This document shows positions 37,236 to 45,518 of a stretch of DNA of 64,000 nucleotides, one piece after another; within the stretch, counting starts at the first letter, position 1, and each line of letters begins with the position of its first letter. Where the stretch lies: contig NZ_KE386494.1 of the NCBI RefSeq assembly GCF_000427425.1, forward strand, positions 252,476 through 316,475. The letters are read 5' to 3'. The DNA comes from Caldanaerobius polysaccharolyticus DSM 13641. Lineage in GTDB: Bacteria; Bacillota; Thermoanaerobacteria; Thermoanaerobacterales; Caldanaerobiaceae. The position numbers and the translations under genes were made by a program. Below the pieces are notes generated by a model. That model was not told the origin of the DNA and searched no databases. It saw nothing but the letters and a program-made list of their open reading frames with translations.

Positions 37236-37993
37236 CACATCAACCTCAATATCCTAAGGTTATTGTAATCTATCCTGTTAAACAGCACATCCAATACCAC
37301 GAGAAACATAGGCAACATAAGCATTATCACCCCAAACCCTATGAGTATTTTTAAAGGCAGCCCATTTATAAACACGTTCAGCTGAGGCACCGCCCTTGAG
37401 AGCAAAGCCAAGCTTACATCTGTAAGAAATATGGCTATTAAAACAGGGGCGCTTATTTTAATTCCCAAAACGAGCATTTCACCGAATACCTGTACCAGCT
37501 GACCTATCATTGAATCACTTATCACCATGCCGCCCACAGGTACCATGCGGTAACTGGCCACTAAAGCCTCAATGAGCCTATGATGTCCATTGGTAACAAG
37601 ATAAACCATCAGCGAAAAATAGAATATAAAATTTCCCATAAGAGGCATGGGAGCCTGGGTAAAAGGGTCAAAGAGATTGACCATGCCAAATCCCATTTCC
37701 AGATCCATGACTTCACCTGCCACATAAAGGGCATTGAACAACAAGCGGCTTACAAAACCCATGGCCATGCCTGTGATAAATTCTTGCAAAAGCACAAGGG
37801 TCAACGTTATAAAATCCTTTGGAGGAGCAGCAGTTATAAAAGCCGATTGACCCACTATATAAGTCAGCGCTGCTACCAATACCGCCTTTACGTACATCGG
37901 AATGACCCTCGAACTAAAAAATGGAGCGAATGCAAAAAGTCCCGAAATTCTAAACAATACACATACGTATTTTAAAAGCGCCGCAGAAATCAT
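37235..37993 (-). CDS. fliR: Flagellar export gate protein FliR
   Basis: 252 residues, about six membrane segments, with LFRISGLFAFAPFFSSRVIP near the start and LLSRAVPQLNVFINGLPLKI (in parts) toward the end, as in other FliR. ATG 37993 overlaps the fliQ stop (ATGA) with AGAGG upstream; the 22 codons further up are fliQ in another frame. Forms the FliP5-Q4-R1 export pore. Confidence 0.95.
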   Translation of the reverse strand: MISAALLKYVCVLFRISGLFAFAPFFSSRVIPMYVKAVLVAALTYIVGQSAFITAAPPKDFITLTLVLLQEFITGMAMGFVSRLLFNALYVAGEVMDLEMGFGMVNLFDPFTQAPMPLMGNFIFYFSLMVYLVTNGHHRLIEALVASYRMVPVGGMVISDSMIGQLVQVFGEMLVLGIKISAPVLIAIFLTDVSLALLSRAVPQLNVFINGLPLKILIGFGVIMLMLPMFLVVLDVLFNRIDYNNLRILRLM

Positions 37994-38259
37994 CTTATAT
38001 ACCTCTGTATATTCAACAAAAGATCTTGAGTGTAATTGGTCATTACCGTCATCATCCACGGTCCAAAAATCAGAAGCACAATTACCACAATAGCAATTTT
38101 AGGTATAAACGTCAAGCTCTGCTCCTGTATTTGCGTCGTAGCCTGAAACACGCTGATAATCAACCCTATGAGCATGGATAGAAGCATAATAGGCCCTCCT
38201 ATAAGCAGTGCCGTATATATAGCTTTTCTAGCCAGATCGATTACTATTGCCTGATCCAT
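37990..38259 (-). CDS. fliQ: Flagellar export gate protein FliQ
   Basis: 89 residues with two membrane hairpin helices (about 15-38 and 52-72) and the conserved ISVFQATTQIQEQSLTFIPK loop between them. Part of the export pore. ATG 38259 follows GAGGTGGTTAA. Confidence 0.95.
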   Translation of the reverse strand: MDQAIVIDLARKAIYTALLIGGPIMLLSMLIGLIISVFQATTQIQEQSLTFIPKIAIVVIVLLIFGPWMMTVMTNYTQDLLLNIQRYIR

Positions 38260-38268
38260 TTAACCACC

Positions 38269-38937
38269 TCATCTAAAACTCATAACGAGGGACTTAACCA
38301 CCAGGTTCCAACCGTCGACCATTATAAACAGCAGCAGCTTAAAAGGCAAGGAGATCAGTACAGGAGGGAGCATAAACATGCCCATAGACATAAGGACACT
38401 GGACACCACCATATCGATAATCAAAAAAGGGATATATAGTATAAATCCTATTTCGAAACCCGTCTTTAACTCGCTTATAATAAACGCCGGAATCAGCGCA
38501 GAATTAGGCACCTGATCCAGCGACGTAACTTTTTGCCCTTTCATATCCATAAATAAGGCCAAATCGGCTTTGCGCGTCTGTTTAAACATAAACTGGCGCA
38601 ATGGCTCCATTGCCCTTTTATACGCCACATCCTGGGTTATCTGCCCTTTGATATAAGGCTGTAAGGCGTTCTTGTTTATATCCGCTGCCACAGGGCTCAT
38701 TATATAAAAAGTGAGAAACAAGGATAGCCCTATGAGGACCTGATTGGGCGGAATCTGCTGGGTACCCATTGCATTTCTCAAAAAAGAAAAAACTACAATT
38801 ATCCTGGTAAAGGACGTAACCATTATTAAAATAGATGGCGCCAGCGTAAGCACCGTAAGCAGCAACATAAGCTGAACAGCCGTGGACATATTGTTGGGGT
38901 TATTCAATGCGTTTTTTAATAAATCAAGGCTATTCAT
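38269..38937 (-). CDS. fliP: Flagellar export gate protein FliP
   Basis: 222 residues. Membrane protein with the FliP blocks [21 protein letters not shown] (in parts), [18 protein letters not shown] and the C-terminal [23 protein letters not shown] (in parts). The short N-terminus lacks a clear cleavable signal peptide. ATG 38937 overlaps the end of fliO by 8 bases, with AGGTGACC upstream. Confidence 0.95.
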   Translation of the reverse strand: MNSLDLLKNALNNPNNMSTAVQLMLLLTVLTLAPSILIMVTSFTRIIVVFSFLRNAMGTQQIPPNQVLIGLSLFLTFYIMSPVAADINKNALQPYIKGQITQDVAYKRAMEPLRQFMFKQTRKADLALFMDMKGQKVTSLDQVPNSALIPAFIISELKTGFEIGFILYIPFLIIDMVVSSVLMSMGMFMLPPVLISLPFKLLLFIMVDGWNLVVKSLVMSFR

Positions 38938-39208
38938 CCTGGTCACCTGTGCTATTTACATCTTTTGCTTTGCCCAGATCCTGTATTAAATTCACGCTGC
39001 TATTTGTAACGCCAATGAGCATGCGCTTCTCCTCCACTTCCACCACCATCAGTTGTTTATCCTGTCCTATCTGCAGCACATCCACAACCTTGATGTACTT
39101 GCTGTCCGTCCTTACCATGCCCTTCTTTTTCAGCAACAACAATATAAAATACGCTATGGATATTACAATAACCAGGGAAAAAATCGTCCACAATATCTGA
39201 AAAAGCAT
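38930..39208 (-). CDS. fliO: Flagellar biosynthesis protein FliO/FliZ
   Basis: 92 residues: one N-terminal membrane segment (about 4-27), then a small cytoplasmic beta domain ([31 protein letters not shown] in parts). It helps assemble the FliP ring. Shorter than Bacillus FliZ, lacking its long N-terminal domain. Follows cheY by one base. Confidence 0.88.
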   Translation of the reverse strand: MLFQILWTIFSLVIVISIAYFILLLLKKKGMVRTDSKYIKVVDVLQIGQDKQLMVVEVEEKRMLIGVTNSSVNLIQDLGKAKDVNSTGDQDE

Positions 39209-39209
39209 A

Positions 39210-39571
39210 TCACTTACCTATTATTTTTTTAACGGCTTCTATAACTCTATCGTGCTGAAAGGGCTTTACTATAAAATCCCTGGCCCCTGCCTGTATCGCC
39301 TCTATGACCATGGCTTGTTGCCCCATAGCTGAACACATCACAATTTTCGCATCAGGATCTATGGCTTTTATATTTTTCACTGCTTGAATGCCATCCATTT
39401 CGGGCATCGTTATATCCATTAAAACCAGATCGGGCTTTTCTTCTTTATATTTTTCTACTGCTACAACCCCGTTTTCAGCTTCGACAACAGATTCGTACCC
39501 ATTTTTTTCAATATATCTTTTAACATCATCCTCATAAAAGCCGCATCATCTACAATAAGAATCTTCTTCAT
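39210..39571 (-). pseudogene. cheY: Chemotaxis response regulator CheY, one-base frameshift
   Basis: ATG 39571 has GGAGGGTGAGATT upstream and reads MKKILIVDDAAFMRMMLKDILKK, then loses frame at an A7 tract (T7 at 39502-39508 on the plus strand) and hits a stop 10 codons later. One added A restores GYESVVEAENGVVAVEKYKE, the phospho-acceptor VLMDITMPEMDG and the rest with KPF (lysine and switch residue) to 39210. The corrected protein is about 120 residues with no other defect. Options are a sequencing error, a real recent mutation, or slippage on the A tract; a -1 shift at AAA-AAA would give the right product. It is the only CheY in the window. Confidence 0.88.
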
Positions 39572-39587
39572 AATCTCACCCTCCATT

Positions 39588-40679
39588 TTATAGAATTTCT
39601 ATGATCCTAACGCCAAAATTCTCGTCAATAACCACAACCTCGCCCTTTGCCACATTTTTGCCATTGACCAGGATATCCACAGGCTCCCCTGCTGCCTTAT
39701 TTAATTCAATAATGGAACCGGGACCCAATTCCAATATTTCTTTAATAAGCTTATGAGTCCTGCCCAACTCCACGGTAACCTCAAGGGGCACATCTTTTAT
39801 AAGTCCAATATTGGTGGAAAAATTTCCCGCAGGCTCCTCGTCGAACTCCTGAAATTTAACTGGGGAAACTTTAACAGCTTCTCCTTTAGGCTTATCTGCT
39901 CCCTCCATAGCAACGCCAGCAGCCACGGTAAAGTCTTCTTTTTCTTTAGCACCGCTGTTTTCAGCAGGTGCTGCCATCTCTTTAGTAGCATCTGCTGAAT
40001 CATCCTTCTGCTCGCCATTTAATATCCTGCCTACCAGATCTTTGGCAAAATCCAGTGGTAGCAGCTGCATAATCTCGCTGTTTATTATATCTCCTACCAC
40101 CATCTTAAAGGCAACCTTGACTATCTTCTGGCCGTATATAGGTATATCCTTTATTTCATCAGAATCAAAATTAACCACATATACTTTAGGTGGAGATATG
40201 TTTATATTCATGTACAGCATGCTGGAAAGAGAAGTAGCAGCAGATCCTACCATTTGATTCATGGCCTCTCCCACAGCGCTTAAAACTATCTCGGACATTT
40301 CCATTTGGGTATTGGTGCCGTCTCCACCCATCATGAGATCAGCGATTTTTTTAGCATCCTCTTCTTTTAAAATCAGCATGTTAAACCCTTTTAGGCCTTC
40401 CACGTACTCCACCAAAATGCCCACATAGGGTATATGATACTCCTCTTTAAGTTCTTCCCATGTCAATACCTCTACCTCAGGCGTGGTTATAGATACTTTG
40501 TTGTTGAGCAACGTGTAAAGAGTGGTGGCAGATGTACCCATACTAATATTGCCTATCTCGCCCAGCACATCTTTTTCCTGCTCCGTGAGATCTTGCTCTG
40601 GTTGAGAAGAGTCTCCTTCGTTGCTTACCGCTCTAAGAAGCGCATCAATCTCCTCTTGCGACAACATATTATTGTCCAT
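39588..40679 (-). CDS. fliY: Flagellar motor switch phosphatase FliY (FliN-like)
   Basis: 363 residues. N-terminal FliM-like CheY-P-binding peptide (NNMLSQEEIDALL), then a CheC-like domain with two phosphatase motifs (DVLGEIGNISMGTSA and SAVGEAMNQMVGSAA, each with E-x-x-N), a flexible acidic linker (about 215-280) and a C-terminal FliN/SpoA domain (PLEVTVELGRTHKLIKEIL). It is the C-ring component that also removes phosphate from CheY-P. ATG 40679 follows GGAGGTGAAGGCG and overlaps fliM by 11 bases. Confidence 0.95.
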   Translation of the reverse strand: MDNNMLSQEEIDALLRAVSNEGDSSQPEQDLTEQEKDVLGEIGNISMGTSATTLYTLLNNKVSITTPEVEVLTWEELKEEYHIPYVGILVEYVEGLKGFNMLILKEEDAKKIADLMMGGDGTNTQMEMSEIVLSAVGEAMNQMVGSAATSLSSMLYMNINISPPKVYVVNFDSDEIKDIPIYGQKIVKVAFKMVVGDIINSEIMQLLPLDFAKDLVGRILNGEQKDDSADATKEMAAPAENSGAKEKEDFTVAAGVAMEGADKPKGEAVKVSPVKFQEFDEEPAGNFSTNIGLIKDVPLEVTVELGRTHKLIKEILELGPGSIIELNKAAGEPVDILVNGKNVAKGEVVVIDENFGVRIIEIL

Positions 40680-41664
40680 CGCCTTCACCTCCTTCGACTG
40701 TACCCATCACCTTTACCGCAAGCTTTTTTTTGTATAAACCAGGTCTTGCGCGAAATTTGGGCTTCCCGTCTATCATTACTATTATATCGTCGTTTACGGT
40801 GTTATCCAACCTTATAACATCACCTATTTTTAAATCCAGAAACTCCCCTACGCTAATATGAGTTTTACCCAAAATTACCTTAATGTCAACATAAGATTTT
40901 TTTATGCTCTTTTCTATCTTTTCAAAAGCTCCATGGTTTGTGATTTCGTTGTTTCTTGTAAACCACGACTTAGTGGTTAACTTTGCCACGATAGGCTCTA
41001 TAACCAGGTATGGTATACAAAAATTAATAAATCCCTCTTTATTGCCTATCGTTATCTTTATGGGCACTACGACGACTACGTCATTGTGCGATACAATTTG
41101 GACAAACTGGGCATTGGTCTCTATCCTCTCAATGCTTGGCTTTAATTCAACCATCACCTGCCAGGCATCTTTTAATATGTTGACGATACGGCTGATTAAC
41201 TTGCGCATCAGCGCCAGCTCTATCTCTGAAAAATCCCTGTCTATATCAGACCCTTCACCATTACCCCCTAGTATCCTGTCCACCATGGTGAATACCGTAT
41301 CGTTGTATATCTGCATTATGATAGAACCCTTAAGAGGTGAGAAGTCAATAATCGTAAAAAGAGCCAAATTGGAAGCAGCAGCTATGAACTCGTAGTAGGT
41401 TATTTGTTCAGGGGTATTGGTCTCCATGTAGACATTGGTACGCAGGTAACCTGACAAAAAAGTTGATAGAGACCTGGAGAAATTTTCAAAAAGAAAACCT
41501 ATAGTCCTTAACTGCTCCTTTGACAATTTATTGGGTTTTTTAAAATCGTAAACTTTTAGCGTCCGCTCTTTCTGTATGTTTTTAGTCTCGTTTATATCTA
41601 GAGCCCCCGAATTCAAGGCGTTAAGAAGTTCATCGATTTCGCTCTGGGACAGTACATCTGCCAT
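40669..41664 (-). CDS. fliM: Flagellar motor switch protein FliM
   Basis: 331 residues. N-terminal CheY-P-binding segment VLSQSEIDELLNAL, a CheC-like middle domain without phosphatase motifs, and a C-terminal SpoA domain (about 255-320). Rotor C-ring protein that reverses rotation on binding CheY-P. ATG 41664 follows AGGTGAATTTT; the frame to 41673 overlaps the ribosome site. Confidence 0.95.
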   Translation of the reverse strand: MADVLSQSEIDELLNALNSGALDINETKNIQKERTLKVYDFKKPNKLSKEQLRTIGFLFENFSRSLSTFLSGYLRTNVYMETNTPEQITYYEFIAAASNLALFTIIDFSPLKGSIIMQIYNDTVFTMVDRILGGNGEGSDIDRDFSEIELALMRKLISRIVNILKDAWQVMVELKPSIERIETNAQFVQIVSHNDVVVVVPIKITIGNKEGFINFCIPYLVIEPIVAKLTTKSWFTRNNEITNHGAFEKIEKSIKKSYVDIKVILGKTHISVGEFLDLKIGDVIRLDNTVNDDIIVMIDGKPKFRARPGLYKKKLAVKVMGTVEGGEGDGQ

Positions 41665-41673
41665 AAAATTCAC

Positions 41674-42090
41674 CTACTGTACTATAAAATTGTCGAAATA
41701 TACGTTGATGATCTTGCCTCTCTGCAATATGGCGTTAACCTTAGAGAGTATCAATTGTCTGATTTTATCCTGGCCTTCTGACCCAGCCACTTGATTGGAT
41801 GTTTGATTCCTCAAAATCGCTATAATGGCATTGCGTATAACAGCATTTTTCTCCTTCAGCTCTTCTTCAACCTTTTTATCGTTTATCTCAAATTCCACAT
41901 TTATCTTTATGTACCTGTTATCATCCTTAAGGTTTGTTATGAGATCACCGTCAATAGTGTAGAAATAAGTTTGAGGCTGAACGCTGACGTTGGTACTGCT
42001 GCCCATGGTTTGCATGTATATAAAGTAAGCAAGGCCACCAGCTACTAACATCAACAAAATAATTATTACTACCAGATATCCATTCTTCAT
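41674..42090 (-). CDS. fliL: Flagellar basal body-associated protein FliL
   Basis: 138 residues from ATG 42090: one membrane segment right at the N-terminus (GYLVVIIILLMLVAGGLAYF), then a periplasmic-side domain (RYIKINVEFEINDKKVEEEL, C-terminal VNAILQRGKIINVYF). Stabilises stators near the rotor. ATG 42090 gives the usual FliL N-terminus but has no close ribosome site. The strong AAGGAGG at 42135-42141 would fit only a GTA codon or a GTG (42135) overlapping it. A hairpin lies between site and ATG, so the true start is uncertain. Confidence 0.85.
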   Translation of the reverse strand: MKNGYLVVIIILLMLVAGGLAYFIYMQTMGSSTNVSVQPQTYFYTIDGDLITNLKDDNRYIKINVEFEINDKKVEEELKEKNAVIRNAIIAILRNQTSNQVAGSEGQDKIRQLILSKVNAILQRGKIINVYFDNFIVQ

Positions 42091-42097
42091 TTTAAAA

Positions 42098-42141
42098 CCG
42101 CGTACACTACCTGTGGTAGATACTACGGATTGCACCTCCTT
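42098..42141 (-). promoter_or_regulatory. fliL ribosome site separated from ATG by a hairpin
   Basis: AAGGAGG (42135-42141) is followed by stem CTACC/GGTAG (42107-42111 with 42115-42119, 3-base loop), framed by partly pairing CCGTA/TACGCGG. The ATG lies at 42088-42090, 44 bases from the site; about 13 remain unpaired if the hairpin forms. Confidence 0.35.
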
Positions 42142-42149
42142 ACTTCATA

Positions 42150-42830
42150 CTATGAGCCATTTCTCAATATAACTATGTCTACCCTTCTATTTTTGGCTCT
42201 ATTGCTATCGCTGGTATTAGGCACAATGGGGCGATACTCACCAAACCCCTCTGCAGATAACCTCTCGGGTGAAATCCCGTGTTTGTTCACCAGATGCTTC
42301 AACACAGTTACCGCCCTATCTGTAGAGAGCTCCCAGTTGCTAGGATATTTGCTGTTGTATATTGGAACATCATCAGTGTGTCCCTCCACTTTTATAGGAT
42401 AATCACAACTTTTCAAAACAGATGAAATCTTGTCTAATATCATTATAGACTCGGGTTTTAAATCAGCTTTTCCAGTATCAAAAAGTACCCCATCTACAAA
42501 TCTTATAATGAGACCTCTCTCATTTAACACCAATTTTACACTGCCTTTTAATTGGTTTTCGCTTATGTACTTATTCAAATTGTTGTAAATCTTCCGCAAT
42601 TGGTCGTTACTACTTTGTTGATTTGAGCCTAAATCCAGATTACTTATTTGCTTTACACCCATCCCACCGCCAATCGACTGGATAAACGTCTGAAACTTGT
42701 TTGCGTTTACAGAAGACATGGAAAAAAGCAATACAAAGAAAGTCAAAAGGAGCGACATTAAATCGGCATAGGTATTGAGCCAATCGTTGGGGGCACCTTC
42801 ATCTATTTCAAACCTGCGTTTCTTACGCAT
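42150..42830 (-). CDS. motB: Flagellar motor stator protein MotB
   Basis: 226 residues. Single N-terminal membrane helix with the proton- or ion-binding aspartate D23 (NTYADLMSLLLTFFVLLFSM), a plug/linker, and an OmpA-like peptidoglycan-binding domain (VEGHTDDVP, LSTDRAVTVLKHLV, NRRVDIVI). ATG 42830 overlaps motA by 8 bases. The ion type (H+ or Na+) cannot be fixed from this alone. Confidence 0.95.
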   Translation of the reverse strand: MRKKRRFEIDEGAPNDWLNTYADLMSLLLTFFVLLFSMSSVNANKFQTFIQSIGGGMGVKQISNLDLGSNQQSSNDQLRKIYNNLNKYISENQLKGSVKLVLNERGLIIRFVDGVLFDTGKADLKPESIMILDKISSVLKSCDYPIKVEGHTDDVPIYNSKYPSNWELSTDRAVTVLKHLVNKHGISPERLSAEGFGEYRPIVPNTSDSNRAKNRRVDIVILRNGS

Positions 42831-43623
42831 TTATTTCACCTTCTAAACCTTTCCTGATACCTTCATTTTTTTTGAATTTTTCAGGATACCTGAAAAAGGC
42901 CCACAACTTTTCCTCTATAATCCTGGGATTTTCTCCTGCCTGTATGGACAAAATGCCCTCAATCATCACTTCCCTTAACAGCGATTCCTCTTTACTCCTT
43001 ATACCTATCTTCTTTGCAATAGGTATAAATAACATATAAGCCAGTATAGAACCATAAAATGTAGTTATAAGTGCCACTGCCATACCAGGCCCTATCTTCG
43101 AAGGATCGTTGAGGTTTTTAAGCATATTTATTAAACCGATGAGGGTACCTATCATTCCAAAAGCTGGGGCAAATGTAGCTAAAGTTCTGAATACCCCTCC
43201 TTCCTCTTTACTCCTCTCCTCCATAAATGTCAATTCTGTCTCCAGTATATCCCTCACCAGTTTAGGATCGGTGCCATCTACAACCAGCAGTATTCCCTTT
43301 TTTAAAAATTCATCTTTTATATGAGAAGCCTCATCCTCCAGAGCTAATAATCCTTCTCTCCTGGCCGTCGTAGCCAAATTTATTATTTGATCAATGAGTT
43401 CCTCAGGTTTTATGAGTTTTTGAAAAAATACCTTTTTAGCTGATCTAAACGCCCGCGCAATATTGGACATAGGACAGGAGAGAAGGGTACTGCATATAGA
43501 CCCTCCTATAGTTATCAACACCGACGGAATATCAATAAACGTGTCAATGCTGCCATTTAAATATATCGACCATATTACGACTACAAATCCGGCTATAAGT
43601 CCTATTAAGGAAGCTATATCCAA
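42823..43623 (-). CDS. motA: Flagellar motor stator protein MotA
   Basis: 266 residues with four membrane segments and the conserved APAFGMIGTLIGLINML block (third helix) and GPGMAVALITTFYGSILAYMLF (in parts, fourth helix). The large cytoplasmic loop carries charged residues that meet FliG. The start is TTG 43623 immediately after the flbD stop (TAATTG), with GGCGGTGAAT as ribosome site. Confidence 0.95.
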   Translation of the reverse strand: MDIASLIGLIAGFVVVIWSIYLNGSIDTFIDIPSVLITIGGSICSTLLSCPMSNIARAFRSAKKVFFQKLIKPEELIDQIINLATTARREGLLALEDEASHIKDEFLKKGILLVVDGTDPKLVRDILETELTFMEERSKEEGGVFRTLATFAPAFGMIGTLIGLINMLKNLNDPSKIGPGMAVALITTFYGSILAYMLFIPIAKKIGIRSKEESLLREVMIEGILSIQAGENPRIIEEKLWAFFRYPEKFKKNEGIRKGLEGEINA

Positions 43624-43824
43624 TTAATTCACCGCCTTAAAAAAGCCATTTACATCCCTTTTATACTCTTTCACCTTTTCTATTATCTCATCTATGCTCT
43701 GCTGTACCACGTATTTGTTACCAGTGGTAAGGGTTATTACCGTATCTGGAGTAGACTCCACACACTCTATGAGATCCGCGTTGACCACAAACTCTTTTCC
43801 ATTCAACCTGTTTACTTTTATCAA
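43624..43824 (-). CDS. flbD: Flagellar FlbD family protein
   Basis: 66 residues: MIKVNRLNGKEFVVNADLIECVESTPDTVI (in parts) and TLTTGNKYVVQQS are the FlbD family signature. Small protein of unknown mechanism, always between flgE and motA or fliL. TTG 43824 with AGGTGATATCCT upstream. Directly followed by motA. Confidence 0.9.
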   Translation of the reverse strand: MIKVNRLNGKEFVVNADLIECVESTPDTVITLTTGNKYVVQQSIDEIIEKVKEYKRDVNGFFKAVN

Positions 43825-43838
43825 AGGATATCACCTAA

Positions 43839-45104
43839 TCAGCGCACTATATTCACAAGATCCTGTAGCATCGCGTCTGATGCGGTTATAACCCTGGCAT
43901 TAGCTTGATAACCCCTCTGGGTTACAATCATATTGGTAAATTCCTGGGCCAAGTCTACGTTGGACATCTCCAGCGATCCAGGGTTTAACACACCACGACC
44001 TCCCGTACCCGCTGTTCCGTAATCAGGATCTCCTGAGTTAGGCGTAACTTTATAAAGATTATCTCCTGCCTTTTCCAGCCCCATGGGATTAGGTATATTA
44101 GCAATAGCCAATTGGCCTATGATTACATTTTGACCATTGGAATACGTGACATTTACGTTGCCGTACTGATCGATTTCAAAGCTCTCCATAGATCCTGCGG
44201 GATTGCCGTCCTTGCTCACTTCTTTAACCGTGTCTTTTTCCATGCCCACCCCTGCGTATTGCGTAAGATCCGTTATGTCCAGGTTGATAGTCTGCGGGCT
44301 GTTTGCTCCATCGCTATCTGTTATACTCAGTTGTATAATCCTCCTGCCATTGGAATCCGCCGCAGGGCTTGTCAATTTACCGTTGGAATCAAAGGCAATA
44401 CTAGAAGTATTTATAGTTATATTTGTTAATGCCGAATCAGCGGAGGAAACGGAGATATCCCATGCGTTGACGCCTGTCTTAGTAAATTTCAGGTTAATTA
44501 TATGTGACCTTCCCAGTGAATCGTATATCATCTCGTCATATGTCATGAAGTCATCAACAGCAAGGTTTGCGTTTAGATTCCCGCCGATTTTGACATTTTG
44601 AGTTGCAGACGCCCCTTTGGAAAGTTGGGCGTACAGATTAAGCGGTACCAAATCCCCTGAAGTATCTACTTTCCCGGTGCTATCAGCCCGCCAGCCGTAG
44701 ACGTAAAGCCCGCCTGCCGTGACCAGGTTGCCCTGGCTATCTACGCCAAAATTGCCTGCTCTGGTATAGCTTTTGCTTCCTGTAAGATCACCTACCGTAA
44801 AAAAGCCGTTGCCATCTATCATTACATCAAGGGGATTATCTGTCCTTTGGCTACTGCCTTGAGAAAACAAGGTGTCAATAGAACCTATGGCCACTCCCAA
44901 GCCAATTTGCTGCGGATTGGTACCTCCCATATTGTCCTGAGGCATAGATGCACCTTTTATAAGCTGGCTCATCACATCTTTAAATGTAACCCGGCTTGCT
45001 TTAAAGCCCACGGTGTTCACATTGGCTACATTGTTGCCTATCACATCCATAGCCGCCTGCTCTGCCTTCAGGCCTGATACTGCTGAATACATTGAACGCA
45101 TCAT
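43839..45104 (-). CDS. flgE: Flagellar hook protein FlgE
   Basis: 421 residues. N-terminal rod/hook motif SAVSGLKAEQAAMDVIGNNVANVNT (in parts) and C-terminal VDLAQEFTNMIVTQRGYQANA (in parts), the two ends that form the coiled-coil core; central D1/D2 beta domains are exposed. Exported by the type III system without a cleaved signal. ATG 45104, or the adjacent ATG 45101, after AAAAGGGGTG. Length is usual for Clostridia. Confidence 0.95.
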   Translation of the reverse strand: MMRSMYSAVSGLKAEQAAMDVIGNNVANVNTVGFKASRVTFKDVMSQLIKGASMPQDNMGGTNPQQIGLGVAIGSIDTLFSQGSSQRTDNPLDVMIDGNGFFTVGDLTGSKSYTRAGNFGVDSQGNLVTAGGLYVYGWRADSTGKVDTSGDLVPLNLYAQLSKGASATQNVKIGGNLNANLAVDDFMTYDEMIYDSLGRSHIINLKFTKTGVNAWDISVSSADSALTNITINTSSIAFDSNGKLTSPAADSNGRRIIQLSITDSDGANSPQTINLDITDLTQYAGVGMEKDTVKEVSKDGNPAGSMESFEIDQYGNVNVTYSNGQNVIIGQLAIANIPNPMGLEKAGDNLYKVTPNSGDPDYGTAGTGGRGVLNPGSLEMSNVDLAQEFTNMIVTQRGYQANARVITASDAMLQDLVNIVR

Positions 45105-45122
45105 CTTTCATACACCCCTTTT

Positions 45123-45497
45123 CTATTTTACACTCTTTACATCGCTTATGGGTATCAAACCATTTCCTACCAACAAATATACGGTGCCATTGGAAATGGA
45201 CACGCTGTCTACTGTACCACTGATCGTACCTGTATCTACAGTTTTCCCTATGAGCTCCGTTGCCCTTAACATATCAATGCTGGTGTTCAAATTTTGCATC
45301 TGCTCCAGCGCGCTGAACTGGGCCATTTGCGCAACAAACTCTCTGTCATCAACAGGTTGCAAAGGATCCTGGTTGCTCAGCTGTGTTATGAGCAACTTGA
45401 GGAAGTCATATTTGCCCAATACCTGGTTTTTCTGAACTGACGTATCAGGTTCTATAGAATAACCTGAGGTTAAAGCGCTGACATCCACTATTTTCAC
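45123..45497 (-). CDS. flgD: Flagellar hook capping protein FlgD
   Basis: About 121-124 residues. [40 protein letters not shown] (in parts) is the FlgD N-terminal export and cap signature, followed by a short beta part ending [14 protein letters not shown]. The long C-terminal domain of enteric FlgD is absent, as in many Firmicutes. Two starts: GTG 45497 overlaps the ribosome site, while GTG 45488 has GGGGTG 6 bases upstream and may be the real one. Confidence 0.92.
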   Translation of the reverse strand: MKIVDVSALTSGYSIEPDTSVQKNQVLGKYDFLKLLITQLSNQDPLQPVDDREFVAQMAQFSALEQMQNLNTSIDMLRATELIGKTVDTGTISGTVDSVSISNGTVYLLVGNGLIPISDVKSVK

Positions 45498-45518
45498 CCC
45501 GTTTCTTCACATTGCGTT

